A stretch of 48,054 nt of DNA from an uncultured Lachnospiraceae bacterium (GCA_910584915.1 CAJUDM010000029.1:1-48054), one strand, 5' to 3'. Positions 1-8,313 are shown, numbered from the stretch's first letter. A program made the numbers and translations. The notes: generated from the sequence alone by a model not told the origin.

Positions 1-201
1 ATCTTGACAAAAAAGAGTTATGATGACTGCCAGCATATCGCTGCCGCAGTCATATGCGGTTGCGACTGCATTATATCATGTAATTTTAAGCATATTGTTA
101 ATATCAGGACCATCAGAGGAGTAAGAGCCATCACCAATTTAAGGGGCTATAAACCGGTTGAAATCATCAATCCATCTGTATTATTGGAAAGCGAGGTATG
201 A
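1..201 (+). CDS. PIN-domain protein, C-terminal part (5' end outside window)
   Basis: The frame is open to the first base, so this is the tail of a longer gene and the TTG at 4 need not be the start. About 66 residues are visible. They match the end of a PIN (VapC-like) ribonuclease fold: an acidic residue before HIAAA, then GCDCIISCNFKHI with the late acidic residue and the SxNFKHI pattern, then the closing GYKPVEIINP strand. PIN proteins of this kind are usually metal-dependent RNases and often toxins of type II toxin-antitoxin pairs. The stop TGA overlaps the ATG of the next small gene by four bases (ATGA), so the two are probably translated together. The catalytic N-terminal half cannot be checked here. 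The fold call is firm; the toxin role is inference. Confidence 0.8.
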   Translation: MLTKKSYDDCQHIAAAVICGCDCIISCNFKHIVNIRTIRGVRAITNLRGYKPVEIINPSVLLESEV

Positions 202-377
202 CTATGGATAAGTTGATAATCAGTCCAGACTTTACTATTGAGGACATCCATAAAATAAGGGAATATAACTATAATATCACAAAAGACATGACACCGCAGG
301 AAAGGCGTGATTATTATAATAAACGAGGCATGGAAGTACACAAACAGATTCAGGAAATGCAACTGCAGGAAGTATAG
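198..377 (+). CDS. Small protein paired with PIN gene (putative antitoxin)
   Basis: A 59-residue ORF starts at the ATG at 198, sharing ATGA with the stop of the PIN gene; an in-frame ATG at 204 is the alternative start. The product is acidic to neutral and helical-looking, with ISPDFTIEDIHKIREYNY near the N-terminus and a helix rich in Glu, Gln and Lys at the end. I do not recognise a named family. Size and tight coupling to a PIN gene suggest an antitoxin, although in classical vapBC the antitoxin comes first; here the order is reversed. A near-perfect inverted repeat follows 15 bases after the stop. Confidence 0.7.
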   Translation: MTMDKLIISPDFTIEDIHKIREYNYNITKDMTPQERRDYYNKRGMEVHKQIQEMQLQEV

Positions 378-392
378 GTGTATTGGAATTTT

Positions 393-447
393 ATTCAAGG
401 ACTATGTTTCGATAGTCCTTGAATGTAGTGTCGCTACAGCGACGCTA
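393..447. repeat. Two adjacent inverted repeats between convergent genes
   Basis: The first is perfect: 13 bp arms at 393-405 and 412-424 around the 6-base loop GTTTCG. The second has 10-base arms at 426-435 and 438-447 with one mismatch that would be a G-U pair in RNA. They lie between the end of the small gene at 377 and the end of the minus-strand gene at 461. Neither is followed by a T-run on either strand, so they are not classical intrinsic terminators, though they could end or protect both transcripts. Confidence 0.75.
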
Positions 448-460
448 ATTCCTGCCCTCT

Positions 461-1933
461 TTACTTATTCAGATTCTCAAAATAATCCCGAATTACCGTC
501 TCCATCCCACTCGGATACTTTCCGTTCGCGATCCCCTCATAGGCGCTGTCCGTATACTCGCCGATCACAGAACTGTACTCCACATGGTCGCCCTCCCAGG
601 CGAGCCCGTTCTGCTGACGATAATAATCCGAATCCTGATCTCCGGTCTTATTTCCGGTCAAAGAGGAATCATCTGCCACCGCGCCCGGAATGCTGACATA
701 ATCATGCGCCGTATCACTGCTTCCAGTGCCCCGTCCGCCTCCGGCTCCACCGCCGGAGCTGCTTCCAGTGCCCTGACCGTTTCCGCCGCCAGAGCCGCCT
801 TCTCCGTTTCCGCCGCTTTCCCCGCCGGAACCGTTCTCTCCACTCTGACCGCCTCCGGAACCGTTTCCTCCACTCTGTCCTCCGCCGCTGGCACTATTCC
901 CACCATTCTGACCGCTCCCCTCGCCGGAGTTGCTCCCACCATTCTGACCATCTCCGTTGCCGGCTCCACTCTCTCCGCCCTGACCGTTTTCCCCGCCGGA
1001 ACCATTTTCTCCGCTTCCGTCGTTTTCCTCGCCGGATGCGCCCTCACCATTCTGCCCATCCTCCCCGCCGGGGTTTCCGGACGCTGTTCCAGCGGAAGCC
1101 ATCTGCTGGTCGTTCTGCGCCGCATTCGCAAGCGCCTTCGCCAGAGCCTCTGCGCCTGCCACTCCCGCCATATCCGGGTACTCAAGCTGCCCGGCAAGCC
1201 CACTAAGGCTCTGCGCTGCCTGCTGATATTTATAGTCGAGCCGCCCCGTGGCGGCAGAAAGGCTCTCCCAGGTATCCACCCCGGCAAGCTCCTCCCGGGA
1301 CAACTCCATTGTATCGAGAAGTTCCTGAAGTTCCGCCTTCTGAGCCTCCGTCAGGCTCTCCATATCCACACCCTCCAGTGCATCCAGAAGCTCCTCCAGC
1401 TCTTCTCTCTCCTCCTTTGCCTCCTCCTTCACCTGATGCGTGGCTTCCGCCTGCTCCCGCACCGGAGAAGGGATCACCCCGATCCCAACCGCCGCAGCCG
1501 CCGCCACAAACAACGCCAGCACATGCCGCCTGTCCGGCACAACGGAAATCCTGACCTCCCCGCGCACCCGCTCATAGTGACGATAGGCATCCTGCCTCTG
1601 AAGCAGGGCGAAGCCATCCTCCTTGTCCAGATTCTCATAAGCCGTGAGCATACGCTCCTTGAGCCCGAAAGAATCCAGCCGCCCTGCCGCCTTTTTCATA
1701 TCCGCCCGCCTGTATACCGCATGACAGACGCCAGCCAGAAAACCGGCAAAAAAACACAACGCAGCCGCCCGATGCACACGGTAAAACGGCAAAAACAGAG
1801 AGATCGCCTCGCAGAATATACCGGCTATACCGCCCGCAGCCGCGCACAAAATCCCCCGGTCTATCACCATAGCCAGGTTCATCCTATGTCTGCACTTTCT
1901 GATCTCCTCTGACAGATACTTCCCGATATCCAT
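461..1933 (-). CDS. Membrane protein with Gly-rich linker, DUF4175-like ending
   Basis: 490 residues. Two hydrophobic segments lie at about 24-50 and 54-74 and a third at about 137-154. A charged, probably coiled-coil stretch follows at about 160-215. Residues about 281-410 are low-complexity Gly/Ser/Asn/Glu with repeated GGQSGGNGSGG-type units. The last 60 residues are ordered again and end in MxTVIRDYFENLNK. That ending resembles the VxxYFxxL close of large membrane proteins found beside MoxR, DUF58 and vWA genes (DUF4175-type). Gene order puts it last in a minus-strand operon with an ABC-2 ATPase and permease, 104 bp after the permease stop; SD-like GGAGG sits rather far upstream. The function is unknown. 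The family link is inference from topology and C-terminus only. Confidence 0.7.
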   Translation of the reverse strand: MDIGKYLSEEIRKCRHRMNLAMVIDRGILCAAAGGIAGIFCEAISLFLPFYRVHRAAALCFFAGFLAGVCHAVYRRADMKKAAGRLDSFGLKERMLTAYENLDKEDGFALLQRQDAYRHYERVRGEVRISVVPDRRHVLALFVAAAAAVGIGVIPSPVREQAEATHQVKEEAKEEREELEELLDALEGVDMESLTEAQKAELQELLDTMELSREELAGVDTWESLSAATGRLDYKYQQAAQSLSGLAGQLEYPDMAGVAGAEALAKALANAAQNDQQMASAGTASGNPGGEDGQNGEGASGEENDGSGENGSGGENGQGGESGAGNGDGQNGGSNSGEGSGQNGGNSASGGGQSGGNGSGGGQSGENGSGGESGGNGEGGSGGGNGQGTGSSSGGGAGGGRGTGSSDTAHDYVSIPGAVADDSSLTGNKTGDQDSDYYRQQNGLAWEGDHVEYSSVIGEYTDSAYEGIANGKYPSGMETVIRDYFENLNK

Positions 1934-2037
1934 ATCTCCCTGCTCTGCCTCCTCCTTTTATACAACTTTCACATATATTTTCGTACTTAGTACCTGTTGC
2001 ATGAAGGGTACTTTTCCAATCGAGCGCCGGCAACCCT

Positions 2038-2943
2038 CTACCGTCCCCTCCTGTGCTTCCTGGCCGGATCGATACGCCTTGCGGCAAGCCAGAGAAACAG
2101 GAAGGAAACCGCCAGAAACAGGACCGTCGAAGCGATGATCCAGTGATTCCCGTCAGCCAGAAAACGAATCGGCCCTCCCACTGTCGTCATATCAAACGAG
2201 TTATCCCAAATGGATTCGCCTGTCATAACCAGTGCAACGAACTCCGCCAGATATACTGCCGGGTTGATGAGCAGCGTCAAAGCGATATTTTCCCCATAAC
2301 TGTATCCACTCTGCACGGAACTTCCGTTGTACCAGTAGTTGATACTGTATATCTCATACAAAATGGACGGCACCAGCGTCCCGATGAAAAAGATCAGATA
2401 AAACCCGTAGGACATGATCACCGCGCTGACACTCTTTTTGCAGAGAGAAGAACACAAAATCCCGACGCTCGCCGAAAAGAGCGAAATGAGAAGCGCGATC
2501 GCGAAAAACCAGAACAGATAGCTCCACGACATACCGCCGACGACAAAGGAAAGCGCCATGATCGGCAGGCTTGCGGCGATAAACAGCATACTCTGCACGA
2601 TCGCGGTCATCACCTTACCGGCAACGACTGAAAAGGGCGTCATGCCTGTGGTCATCATGATATCGAAAGTCTGGCGTTCCCGCTCCCCCGATATCGAAGA
2701 GGCCGTCCTGACGGGCACGATCACGCCAAGGATCACAAACTGCGTGATCGCCAGCACCGGATAGAGCCCCACCAGCTCACTGTATATATTGTCGGAATAA
2801 TAGGTATTGTTCTCCTGGATAATAAACATCGCAAAGAAAAAGACGAGCGCCAGTATCAGCTCGTAGGCAAGCACGCCGAAACAGATCTTCATGCTGCGCG
2901 ACTGCACTTTCACATCCTTCTTAACAATCGGATTTAACCACAT
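2038..2943 (-). CDS. ABC-2 type transporter permease
   Basis: 301 residues with six hydrophobic segments. It begins MWLNPIVKKDVKVQSRS, a cytoplasmic lead-in, then a TM hairpin. SGERERQTFDIMMTTGMTP is the coupling-helix motif typical of ABC-2 permeases (ERExxTxexLxxxP-like). Further TMs lie at about 105-125, 135-160, 170-195 and 275-295. The start is set by GGAGGGG seven bases upstream of the ATG. It overlaps the upstream ATPase gene by 23 bases, so the two form one transporter. The substrate is unknown; in comparable operons the transporter is thought to act on the cell envelope. Confidence 0.85.
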   Translation of the reverse strand: MWLNPIVKKDVKVQSRSMKICFGVLAYELILALVFFFAMFIIQENNTYYSDNIYSELVGLYPVLAITQFVILGVIVPVRTASSISGERERQTFDIMMTTGMTPFSVVAGKVMTAIVQSMLFIAASLPIMALSFVVGGMSWSYLFWFFAIALLISLFSASVGILCSSLCKKSVSAVIMSYGFYLIFFIGTLVPSILYEIYSINYWYNGSSVQSGYSYGENIALTLLINPAVYLAEFVALVMTGESIWDNSFDMTTVGGPIRFLADGNHWIIASTVLFLAVSFLFLWLAARRIDPARKHRRGR

Positions 2944-3979
2944 CTCTGCTCCCCTCCTTCCTTACGGCACTTTCGCCACCGCCAGTTCCACCTTCCACAC
3001 CGACTTCACCTTCGTTACCAGCGTCAATTCCGTTACCACTAATTCCACTTCCGATACCACCGTCACCTTCCGTAACGCACATGAACAGTGTCTCCAGATC
3101 GCCCTCCTGTTTATGGAAACCGGTCACGACCACATCGTGCGCTATCATCGCCCCGATCATCTCGGCGATCTCCCGCTTTGTCATCGTGTGCGACAGCCTG
3201 ATCTCGTGCTCTCCCGCGGAGCGGACCTTCACCTTCGGATACTCGCTGGCGATGCGCAGCGCTATCTCGCGCCCCTCCTCCAGCGTGATGATAAGCTGAT
3301 CGTTTCCGAATACATGCTCCATCACATCCTCGATGCGCCCCGCCGCCACCAGATTCCCGTGATCCATGATCCCGATACTGTTGCACATCTCGGAGAGTTC
3401 GGACAAAATATGGGAGCTGATCACAATCGTCTTTCCCATGCTTCTCAGATTCAGCAAAAGCTCCTTCATCTCCACCCTCGCCCTGGGATCAAGCCCGGAG
3501 TTCGGCTCATCGAGAACCAGAAGCGCCGGATTGTGGATCAGCGCCCTCGCCACACACAGCCGCTGCTTCATGCCCCGGGAGAGCGTATCTACAAAAACCT
3601 CCTTCTTGTCGGAGAGATTGACCAGCTCTAACAGATCATCGGCGATCCTCCCGATCTCCCCGGAGTGCATGCGGTACATGGAACCGTAAAAATCCATGTA
3701 CTCCTTCACCTTCAGATTATCATACACGCCAAAGAAATCCGGCACATAGCCGATCTGCTTTTTGATCTCCTTCCGATGAGTCAGCGCATCCACCCCGTTG
3801 ATCGAGATACTGCCGGCAGTGGGAAGCATCAGCCCGCACACCATCCGTATCGTGGTGGTCTTCCCCGCGCCGTTTGGCCCCACAAAGCCGAACAGATCCC
3901 CCTGCGGGATATGGAGCGTCAGATCCCTGACTGCCTGAAATTTCCCATAATTTTTATACAGATGATCAATGTGAAGCAT
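2921..3979 (-). CDS. ABC transporter ATP-binding protein
   Basis: 352 residues. The nucleotide-binding domain has Walker A GPNGAGKTTT near residue 38, the signature LSRGMKQRL and Walker B LLVLDEPNSGLDP, with the switch His in VISSHILSE. The domain ends near residue 230. The C-terminal regulatory extension ends in a Gly/Glu-rich tail (GIGSGISGNGIDAGNEG) that is probably disordered. The start has GGAGG eight bases upstream and overlaps the preceding gene by 14 bases. It works with the permease that follows. Confidence 0.92.
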   Translation of the reverse strand: MLHIDHLYKNYGKFQAVRDLTLHIPQGDLFGFVGPNGAGKTTTIRMVCGLMLPTAGSISINGVDALTHRKEIKKQIGYVPDFFGVYDNLKVKEYMDFYGSMYRMHSGEIGRIADDLLELVNLSDKKEVFVDTLSRGMKQRLCVARALIHNPALLVLDEPNSGLDPRARVEMKELLLNLRSMGKTIVISSHILSELSEMCNSIGIMDHGNLVAAGRIEDVMEHVFGNDQLIITLEEGREIALRIASEYPKVKVRSAGEHEIRLSHTMTKREIAEMIGAMIAHDVVVTGFHKQEGDLETLFMCVTEGDGGIGSGISGNGIDAGNEGEVGVEGGTGGGESAVRKEGSRDVVKSDC

Positions 3980-6056
3980 TCTGCCGTCCTCCCATCTCCG
4001 CGTAGGAATACAGACACCCGTAAGAAGTCTCGCTGCATTTCCCTTCCGTCACCCTGTCATAATCCCTCACAACTCCCACGATAACCGCCTGATCCGGCTC
4101 TGCCGGCTTCGCGCCGTTTACAATAACGATCTGATCCGGCGCCGACGTCCTCTCACGGTCCGCCACACTCATACCGATCAAAAGCGCTGCCATATCGTCC
4201 TGCTCATACCCGAGATCGGCATGATAACTGTAAACGGACACCATATCATAGAGCAGATCGTCCACCGAATAAAATGTACCGTTAAACACACACCTGCCGT
4301 TCTGGATATCCCCCTTCAGATCGATCGTCTCCCCCGCTTTCACATCGGAAAACACCATGATATTATCCTGATACCACACCGCCATATAGGACATGTCACA
4401 GTCCGTCCCGTTCGTGATCTTCCCGCCCACGGTTCCCCTTCTGTCATATTTCAGGTTCTCACAGGAAATCTGCCCTCTGCTCTCCGCGCTTCCCCCCGCA
4501 AAGAACGATCCGCTGTCAAAATTCTCCTCCGGCTTGATCCCCGCCAAAAGCCCGTCCCCGTCATCGCTTACCGTGTAGAAATAATCCCCGACACTCCGGG
4601 TGTAGCCCCCGTAATAATAACCTCCCCCGCCGGAACCGGGGCCTGCCACCTCATATTCCGGTCTCAAACGCACATCCCAGGGCTTCGTCCCCGCATGGTA
4701 CGCCAGAAAATAAGTATCCTTGCTGCCGCCGTCCGCCCTCTGGGATGTGACGGAATAAACCCTTGCCTCCTTCACCCGGGCTCCCTGCCCCAAAAAATAC
4801 ACGCCCACAATGAACAGCACCCCCAGCGCAGGCACACAAAACCAGTACCACTCGCACTTTCTGCATTTGCGCAGGATCAGATACAGCACCGGCCCGACCA
4901 GCACGACATACACAAGGATCATCACTTTAAGCCAGGTGAAATCCACATTGGTATTGATACTATCTATAAAAGAAAGCGCCCTCTCCCTGCTGTACTCCCA
5001 CTCCGAATATTCATCATACTTATAACCGAAATTGTTGAACTCCTCATAGATGGACGCAACCGAATAACCGCTCAGTTTCTGCAGTTCCGCATCTGAGAAA
5101 GAATAAAAATAGACCGCTATCCCCCCATTGTTCACAGGCCCGCATACCGCCGGATTATCAGAACTGTCATAAAAACTGCCGCCAATCATACTGTAATCCA
5201 GTTCCGCAATCGCCATATTCGTAAAATCGACGCCGTCATTTGTATACATCGAATAAGAATAACCGGACGGCTCCGCATTGACAGAGGCGACATTCTCCTC
5301 CCCCGGCACGCTGACCCCCGAAATACTCACATCCAGAAAATTCCGATCAAAACCGGAGAGCGTCTGCGCCGCATATTCCCCGGTTCCGACCATCAGCCAG
5401 CCGCCGTCCTGAACCCAACCCTGAATCAATTCAATGCTATCATCGCCAAGGGAAGAGACATCGAACTGATCAATGATCAGATAATACAGCCCATCCAAAT
5501 TTTTGTTCAGGTTCTCCTCGTTCAGTTCCACCAGCTTCACCGGAAACTCCCTGCCCCGGATATCGATCGCCTCCCCGTCCGCCTCCAGAAAGGAAAGCCC
5601 TGCAAAATCCTCCGACAAAACACCGACCGAAACCTCCGTCACCGCATGTTCCAGCACATTACCAAACTCGATGGACTGCAGCACATCCCCCTTCTCGTTG
5701 AGGAAATTCAGCGCGCACAGACCGCCCCGTGTGGTGTCAGCCGCCGTATCGGTAATATGGAATGTAAACTGCTTTTTCCCCTGCGAAGGCAGAGTGATCT
5801 GCGTCTGATAGGCACAGTTCCCGTAATCAAAGCCGGCAAAGACCACCTGCACCGTGCCGGTAAAGTCCGCCCCGCTGTTACCCACCGTCACCTGCATCAC
5901 ATAGCCGTTGTCCTCCTGTTTCAGCATCGCCACATCCCCGGTAAAAGTCCCCGCGGCACGCTCCTCCCTCGCATATACTGTATTGTTCTCTTTTCCCGCC
6001 AGGAGACTGAGCACACACAACAGTGTGAAAGCCGCCTTCATAAGTTGTTTCCGCAT
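3966..6056 (-). CDS. Exported protein with GATase-like ectodomain and two TMs
   Basis: First gene of the ABC operon. The ATG at 6056 has GAGG six bases upstream; the longer reading from a GTG at 6068 would place that Shine-Dalgarno inside the gene. The 696-residue product has a signal peptide (MRKQLMKAAFTLLCVLSLLAG), then a beta-rich domain to about residue 135. A Rossmann/class I glutamine amidotransferase-like domain without an obvious catalytic triad follows at about 140-240 (LYYLIIDQFDVSSLGDD..., then GGWLMVGTG). A TM hairpin near 375-425 contains VLVGPVLYLILRKCRKCEWYW. A second ectodomain follows. This layout is common in Firmicute operons with ABC-2 transporters and MoxR/DUF58 genes. 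No enzyme activity can be assigned. Confidence 0.75.
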   Translation of the reverse strand: MRKQLMKAAFTLLCVLSLLAGKENNTVYAREERAAGTFTGDVAMLKQEDNGYVMQVTVGNSGADFTGTVQVVFAGFDYGNCAYQTQITLPSQGKKQFTFHITDTAADTTRGGLCALNFLNEKGDVLQSIEFGNVLEHAVTEVSVGVLSEDFAGLSFLEADGEAIDIRGREFPVKLVELNEENLNKNLDGLYYLIIDQFDVSSLGDDSIELIQGWVQDGGWLMVGTGEYAAQTLSGFDRNFLDVSISGVSVPGEENVASVNAEPSGYSYSMYTNDGVDFTNMAIAELDYSMIGGSFYDSSDNPAVCGPVNNGGIAVYFYSFSDAELQKLSGYSVASIYEEFNNFGYKYDEYSEWEYSRERALSFIDSINTNVDFTWLKVMILVYVVLVGPVLYLILRKCRKCEWYWFCVPALGVLFIVGVYFLGQGARVKEARVYSVTSQRADGGSKDTYFLAYHAGTKPWDVRLRPEYEVAGPGSGGGGYYYGGYTRSVGDYFYTVSDDGDGLLAGIKPEENFDSGSFFAGGSAESRGQISCENLKYDRRGTVGGKITNGTDCDMSYMAVWYQDNIMVFSDVKAGETIDLKGDIQNGRCVFNGTFYSVDDLLYDMVSVYSYHADLGYEQDDMAALLIGMSVADRERTSAPDQIVIVNGAKPAEPDQAVIVGVVRDYDRVTEGKCSETSYGCLYSYAEMGGRQNASH

Positions 6057-6137
6057 TGTTTTCCTCACTTCCCTCTTACTTCTTCTATCATACCACTCTG
6101 ACCCACTAAAGTCCTCTTAATTCTATAAACTTTCTAT

Positions 6138-6159
6138 AAAAAAAGCGCCGCCGCCGGCG
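6138..6159 (-). terminator. Intrinsic-terminator-like hairpin in front of the ABC operon
   Basis: Read on the minus strand, a 5-bp GC stem (CGCCG, loop GCGG, CGGCG) is followed by C and seven T. It lies 80 to 100 bases upstream of the first gene of the operon. No minus-strand gene directly precedes it, because 6309-6854 codes on the plus strand. It may stop antisense read-through from the Thg1 operon or attenuate this operon. Confidence 0.5.
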
Positions 6160-6308
6160 ACACTTTAACCACATTTTCCCCCAATGCATAACTTTCATCC
6201 TGCTCCATATACTATTCTATGAAGTATCTACTGTGAAAAATAAATTTTTTTCTAACAAATTTGTGCTGATGCCCAAATTTGCAGGTATTGGCAGCATGGA
6301 GGATTTCT

Positions 6309-6854
6309 ATGAAAAGTTTAAAACAATATACTGCCATCGGAATTATCTTCGTCCTGCTCGCCGGAACACTGGCGCATTTTGTATACGACTGGTCCGGCAA
6401 TCATGCTGTAATCGGCCTTTTCACGCCGGTGAACGAATCCATATGGGAACACATGAAATTATTGTTTTTCCCGATGCTGCTGTATGCTTTTTTCGCGGCA
6501 CACCATCTGAAAGAAGATTACCCCTGCATCGTCTCCTCCCTGTGCCTGGGAATACTGACGGGAACCCTGCTCATCCCGGTTCTTTTCTACGCCTACACCG
6601 GCATTCTGGGAAGAGACTATTTTATTTTGGATATTGGCACCTTTATCGTGAGCACCCTGACTGCGTTTCTGCTCTTTTACAGGCTCACGCTGTCCTGCAA
6701 GGCAAAACCCTTTACCGCCATACTCTGCATCCTGGTATGCATACTCTTTGTCTGCTTTCTTTTCTTCACTTACCATCCGCCGGGCCTCGGACTCTTTGCC
6801 AATCCGCCGGCAGGGATATTTTACCGAATCCCCGCTTGCCCTATCGGTATATAG
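6309..6854 (+). CDS. DUF6512 family membrane protein
   Basis: 181 residues with five hydrophobic segments and short loops. The ATG at 6309 is chosen because GGAGGA lies five bases upstream; an upstream in-frame ATG at 6279 lacks a site. The block HFVYDWSGNHAVIGLFTPVN followed by ESIWEHMKL is the hallmark I associate with DUF6512, a Lachnospiraceae family of unknown function. It is a single gene between two minus-strand operons, convergent with the Thg1 gene. Two copies of the palindrome CAAATTTG (6256-6263 and 6274-6281) precede the gene and could be an operator. Confidence 0.8.
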   Translation: MKSLKQYTAIGIIFVLLAGTLAHFVYDWSGNHAVIGLFTPVNESIWEHMKLLFFPMLLYAFFAAHHLKEDYPCIVSSLCLGILTGTLLIPVLFYAYTGILGRDYFILDIGTFIVSTLTAFLLFYRLTLSCKAKPFTAILCILVCILFVCFLFFTYHPPGLGLFANPPAGIFYRIPACPIGI

Positions 6855-6908
6855 CCTGCATGACTGAAACCGTATTCCGCCGACAGCAAAGATATCACAC
6901 ATCCGATG

Positions 6909-7670
6909 TCATCTCCCCTCCATAAGCGACACCACCCACTCCCGATATTCTTCCCCTGTCTTCAATTCCAGCTCTGTCTCCAGCCTGTTGCGCAGAGCCA
7001 ATACCTCCTGTCCCTTTACCGGATCAAACCCTTTCTTTTCATATGTGGAATAATATATGCCGACGCCCCGCTTCTGCCAGCAGGGCAGGTCATTATAATT
7101 TATATGTTCGGAAAAGAGCAGCTCATTTTTCCAGGAGACGGATTTACCCTCTATCAGCGCCGTGGCTTCCCGCACATCCATCCCCTTTTTCCGCAGCATC
7201 CAGTAGCAGTGGGCATTGAGCGAGTTTCTGTGGGCATCCTCCTGCCTCCAGGAAAAATAGTCTTTTACGCACTCCAAATTGGGCAAAGGAACCACCCTGC
7301 TGTCAAAGCAGGACAAAATTCCCAGCTTTAAGGCCATACAGGCGCTCGCCTCCCCCGCCAGCACCGAATTGATCTTCCTCACCTTTCTTCCGAACGTATT
7401 GTCATCCGGGTGAAACAACAGAGATATCTCATCGCTCTCCGTATAGCCGTAGACGATCCTGAAACCGCATTGCATCAGGTGCTTTACCGTATCGATCATG
7501 GCATCCCGGAAGCGGACATCAAAGGGAGCCTCGAATTCGCATATCTCCTTTGTCAGCCTCGTGAAATTCCTGCCATCCAACCGTACCGCCAGATACAACT
7601 CCGGCAGTATGGTCTGATCCAGAGACTGCTCAAATCTTCTCATCTTTGCATCCAGTTCATCAAAATTCAT
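6909..7670 (-). CDS. Thg1-like protein (3'-5' RNA polymerase / tRNA-His guanylyltransferase family)
   Basis: 253 residues from the ATG at 7670, which has GGAGG eight bases upstream and overlaps the kinase stop as ATGA. The palm domain shows the metal-binding motifs AVRLDGRNFTRLTK (first Asp) and GYTESDEISLLF (second carboxylates). Thg1-family enzymes add nucleotides to RNA 5' ends; bacterial Thg1-like proteins usually repair 5'-truncated tRNAs in a template-dependent way rather than adding G-1 to tRNA-His. The HINNL-type motif of eukaryotic Thg1 is not seen, which fits a Thg1-like protein. Its partner gene encodes a polynucleotide-kinase-like enzyme that could supply the 5' phosphate such enzymes need. 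The family call is firm; the repair role is inference. Confidence 0.9.
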   Translation of the reverse strand: MNFDELDAKMRRFEQSLDQTILPELYLAVRLDGRNFTRLTKEICEFEAPFDVRFRDAMIDTVKHLMQCGFRIVYGYTESDEISLLFHPDDNTFGRKVRKINSVLAGEASACMALKLGILSCFDSRVVPLPNLECVKDYFSWRQEDAHRNSLNAHCYWMLRKKGMDVREATALIEGKSVSWKNELLFSEHINYNDLPCWQKRGVGIYYSTYEKKGFDPVKGQEVLALRNRLETELELKTGEEYREWVVSLMEGR

Positions 7671-8131
7671 GCTCTCTCCCTCCATTTTTCCACCACGAAC
7701 TCACCCTGTTCTATCCTGACAAAATATAGCCTGTCGAATCCTTCCCGGTAGGAAGGCATCTCTAACTTATTGGATGTACACACGATCGCCTTATCCGGGA
7801 CACAGGCTTTTCCCGTTCTCTCATGGTTCCGCTCCACACAATCCGCGATCACAGACTGAAAAAAATATCCTTCGACCTCATAACCGTACTGCTTTGCCCA
7901 GAGAATATACCTCTCCCTGTCCGCGGCAGTGGGATTTGTATTGTCCACCACAAAAGAATATCCCTTCCTCAGGCAGTCCTCCAGGAGCAGATTCTCTTTG
8001 TTTCTCGTGTGCAGCGTATCCAGATTGATATGCACATACTCTTTTGCCCACCTCCGATGATAAAAGGTGGACTTCCCGCTTGCCTGAATACCTGTAAATA
8101 TGATCGCTTTTTTGATGTCTGCTGCTTCCAT
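7667..8131 (-). CDS. Polynucleotide-kinase-like P-loop ATPase (AAA_33)
   Basis: 154 residues from the ATG at 8131. Upstream in-frame starts at 8254 (ATG) and 8281 (TTG) can be excluded, since they fall inside the promoter -10 and -35. The Walker A is GIQASGKST (residues 14-22), with NLDTL near 37-41, DNTNPTAADRERY near 63-75 and a lid containing ERNHERTGKACVPD. That set is typical of T4 Pnk/Pnkp-like kinases, which phosphorylate RNA or DNA 5'-OH ends. There is no phosphatase or ligase domain. It overlaps the Thg1-like gene by four bases, so both are made from one mRNA. The kinase family is clear; RNA as substrate is inferred from the neighbour. Confidence 0.85.
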   Translation of the reverse strand: MEAADIKKAIIFTGIQASGKSTFYHRRWAKEYVHINLDTLHTRNKENLLLEDCLRKGYSFVVDNTNPTAADRERYILWAKQYGYEVEGYFFQSVIADCVERNHERTGKACVPDKAIVCTSNKLEMPSYREGFDRLYFVRIEQGEFVVEKWRERA

Positions 8132-8164
8132 CCGGCATATACTCCCATCCCGCAATACAACTAA

Positions 8165-8189
8165 GGCAGAACATGTAACATGCTCTGCC
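8165..8189 (-). promoter_or_regulatory. Near-perfect palindrome in the kinase-Thg1 leader
   Basis: 12-base arms at 8165-8176 and 8178-8189 around a single base, with one mismatch (GGCAGAACATGT against ACATGCTCTGCC). It lies about 55 to 80 bases downstream of the predicted transcription start and 34 bases before the start codon. In RNA it would fold into a tight hairpin with one G-U pair. It may be an operator, an RNA control element or an RNA processing site. Confidence 0.6.
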
Positions 8190-8252
8190 AAAAAATCTTT
8201 CCTTCCGTTTCCCGCAATTTCTACATTCCGCTTTGATTTTTCTGACAATTCC

Positions 8253-8281
8253 ATTATACACAAAGCTTTTGGTAATTGCAA
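8253..8281 (-). promoter_or_regulatory. Strong sigma-70-type promoter for kinase-Thg1 operon
   Basis: On the minus strand: TTGCAA (8281-8276), a 17-base spacer, then TATAAT (8258-8253). Transcription should start near 8246, giving a leader of about 115 bases before the ATG at 8131. It lies 33 bp beyond the end of the adhesin gene, so the pair is expressed independently of the upstream operon. Confidence 0.85.
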
Positions 8282-8313
8282 TAAACGTGAACGGAATTAC
8301 AATAATCTGATTT

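Noticed and set aside
584..1912. Long plus-strand frame (442 codons) opposite the Gly-rich gene
   Set aside because: It arises from the GC-rich low-complexity repeats; no start signal, and the minus frame has TMs, coiled coil and an ordered C-terminus.
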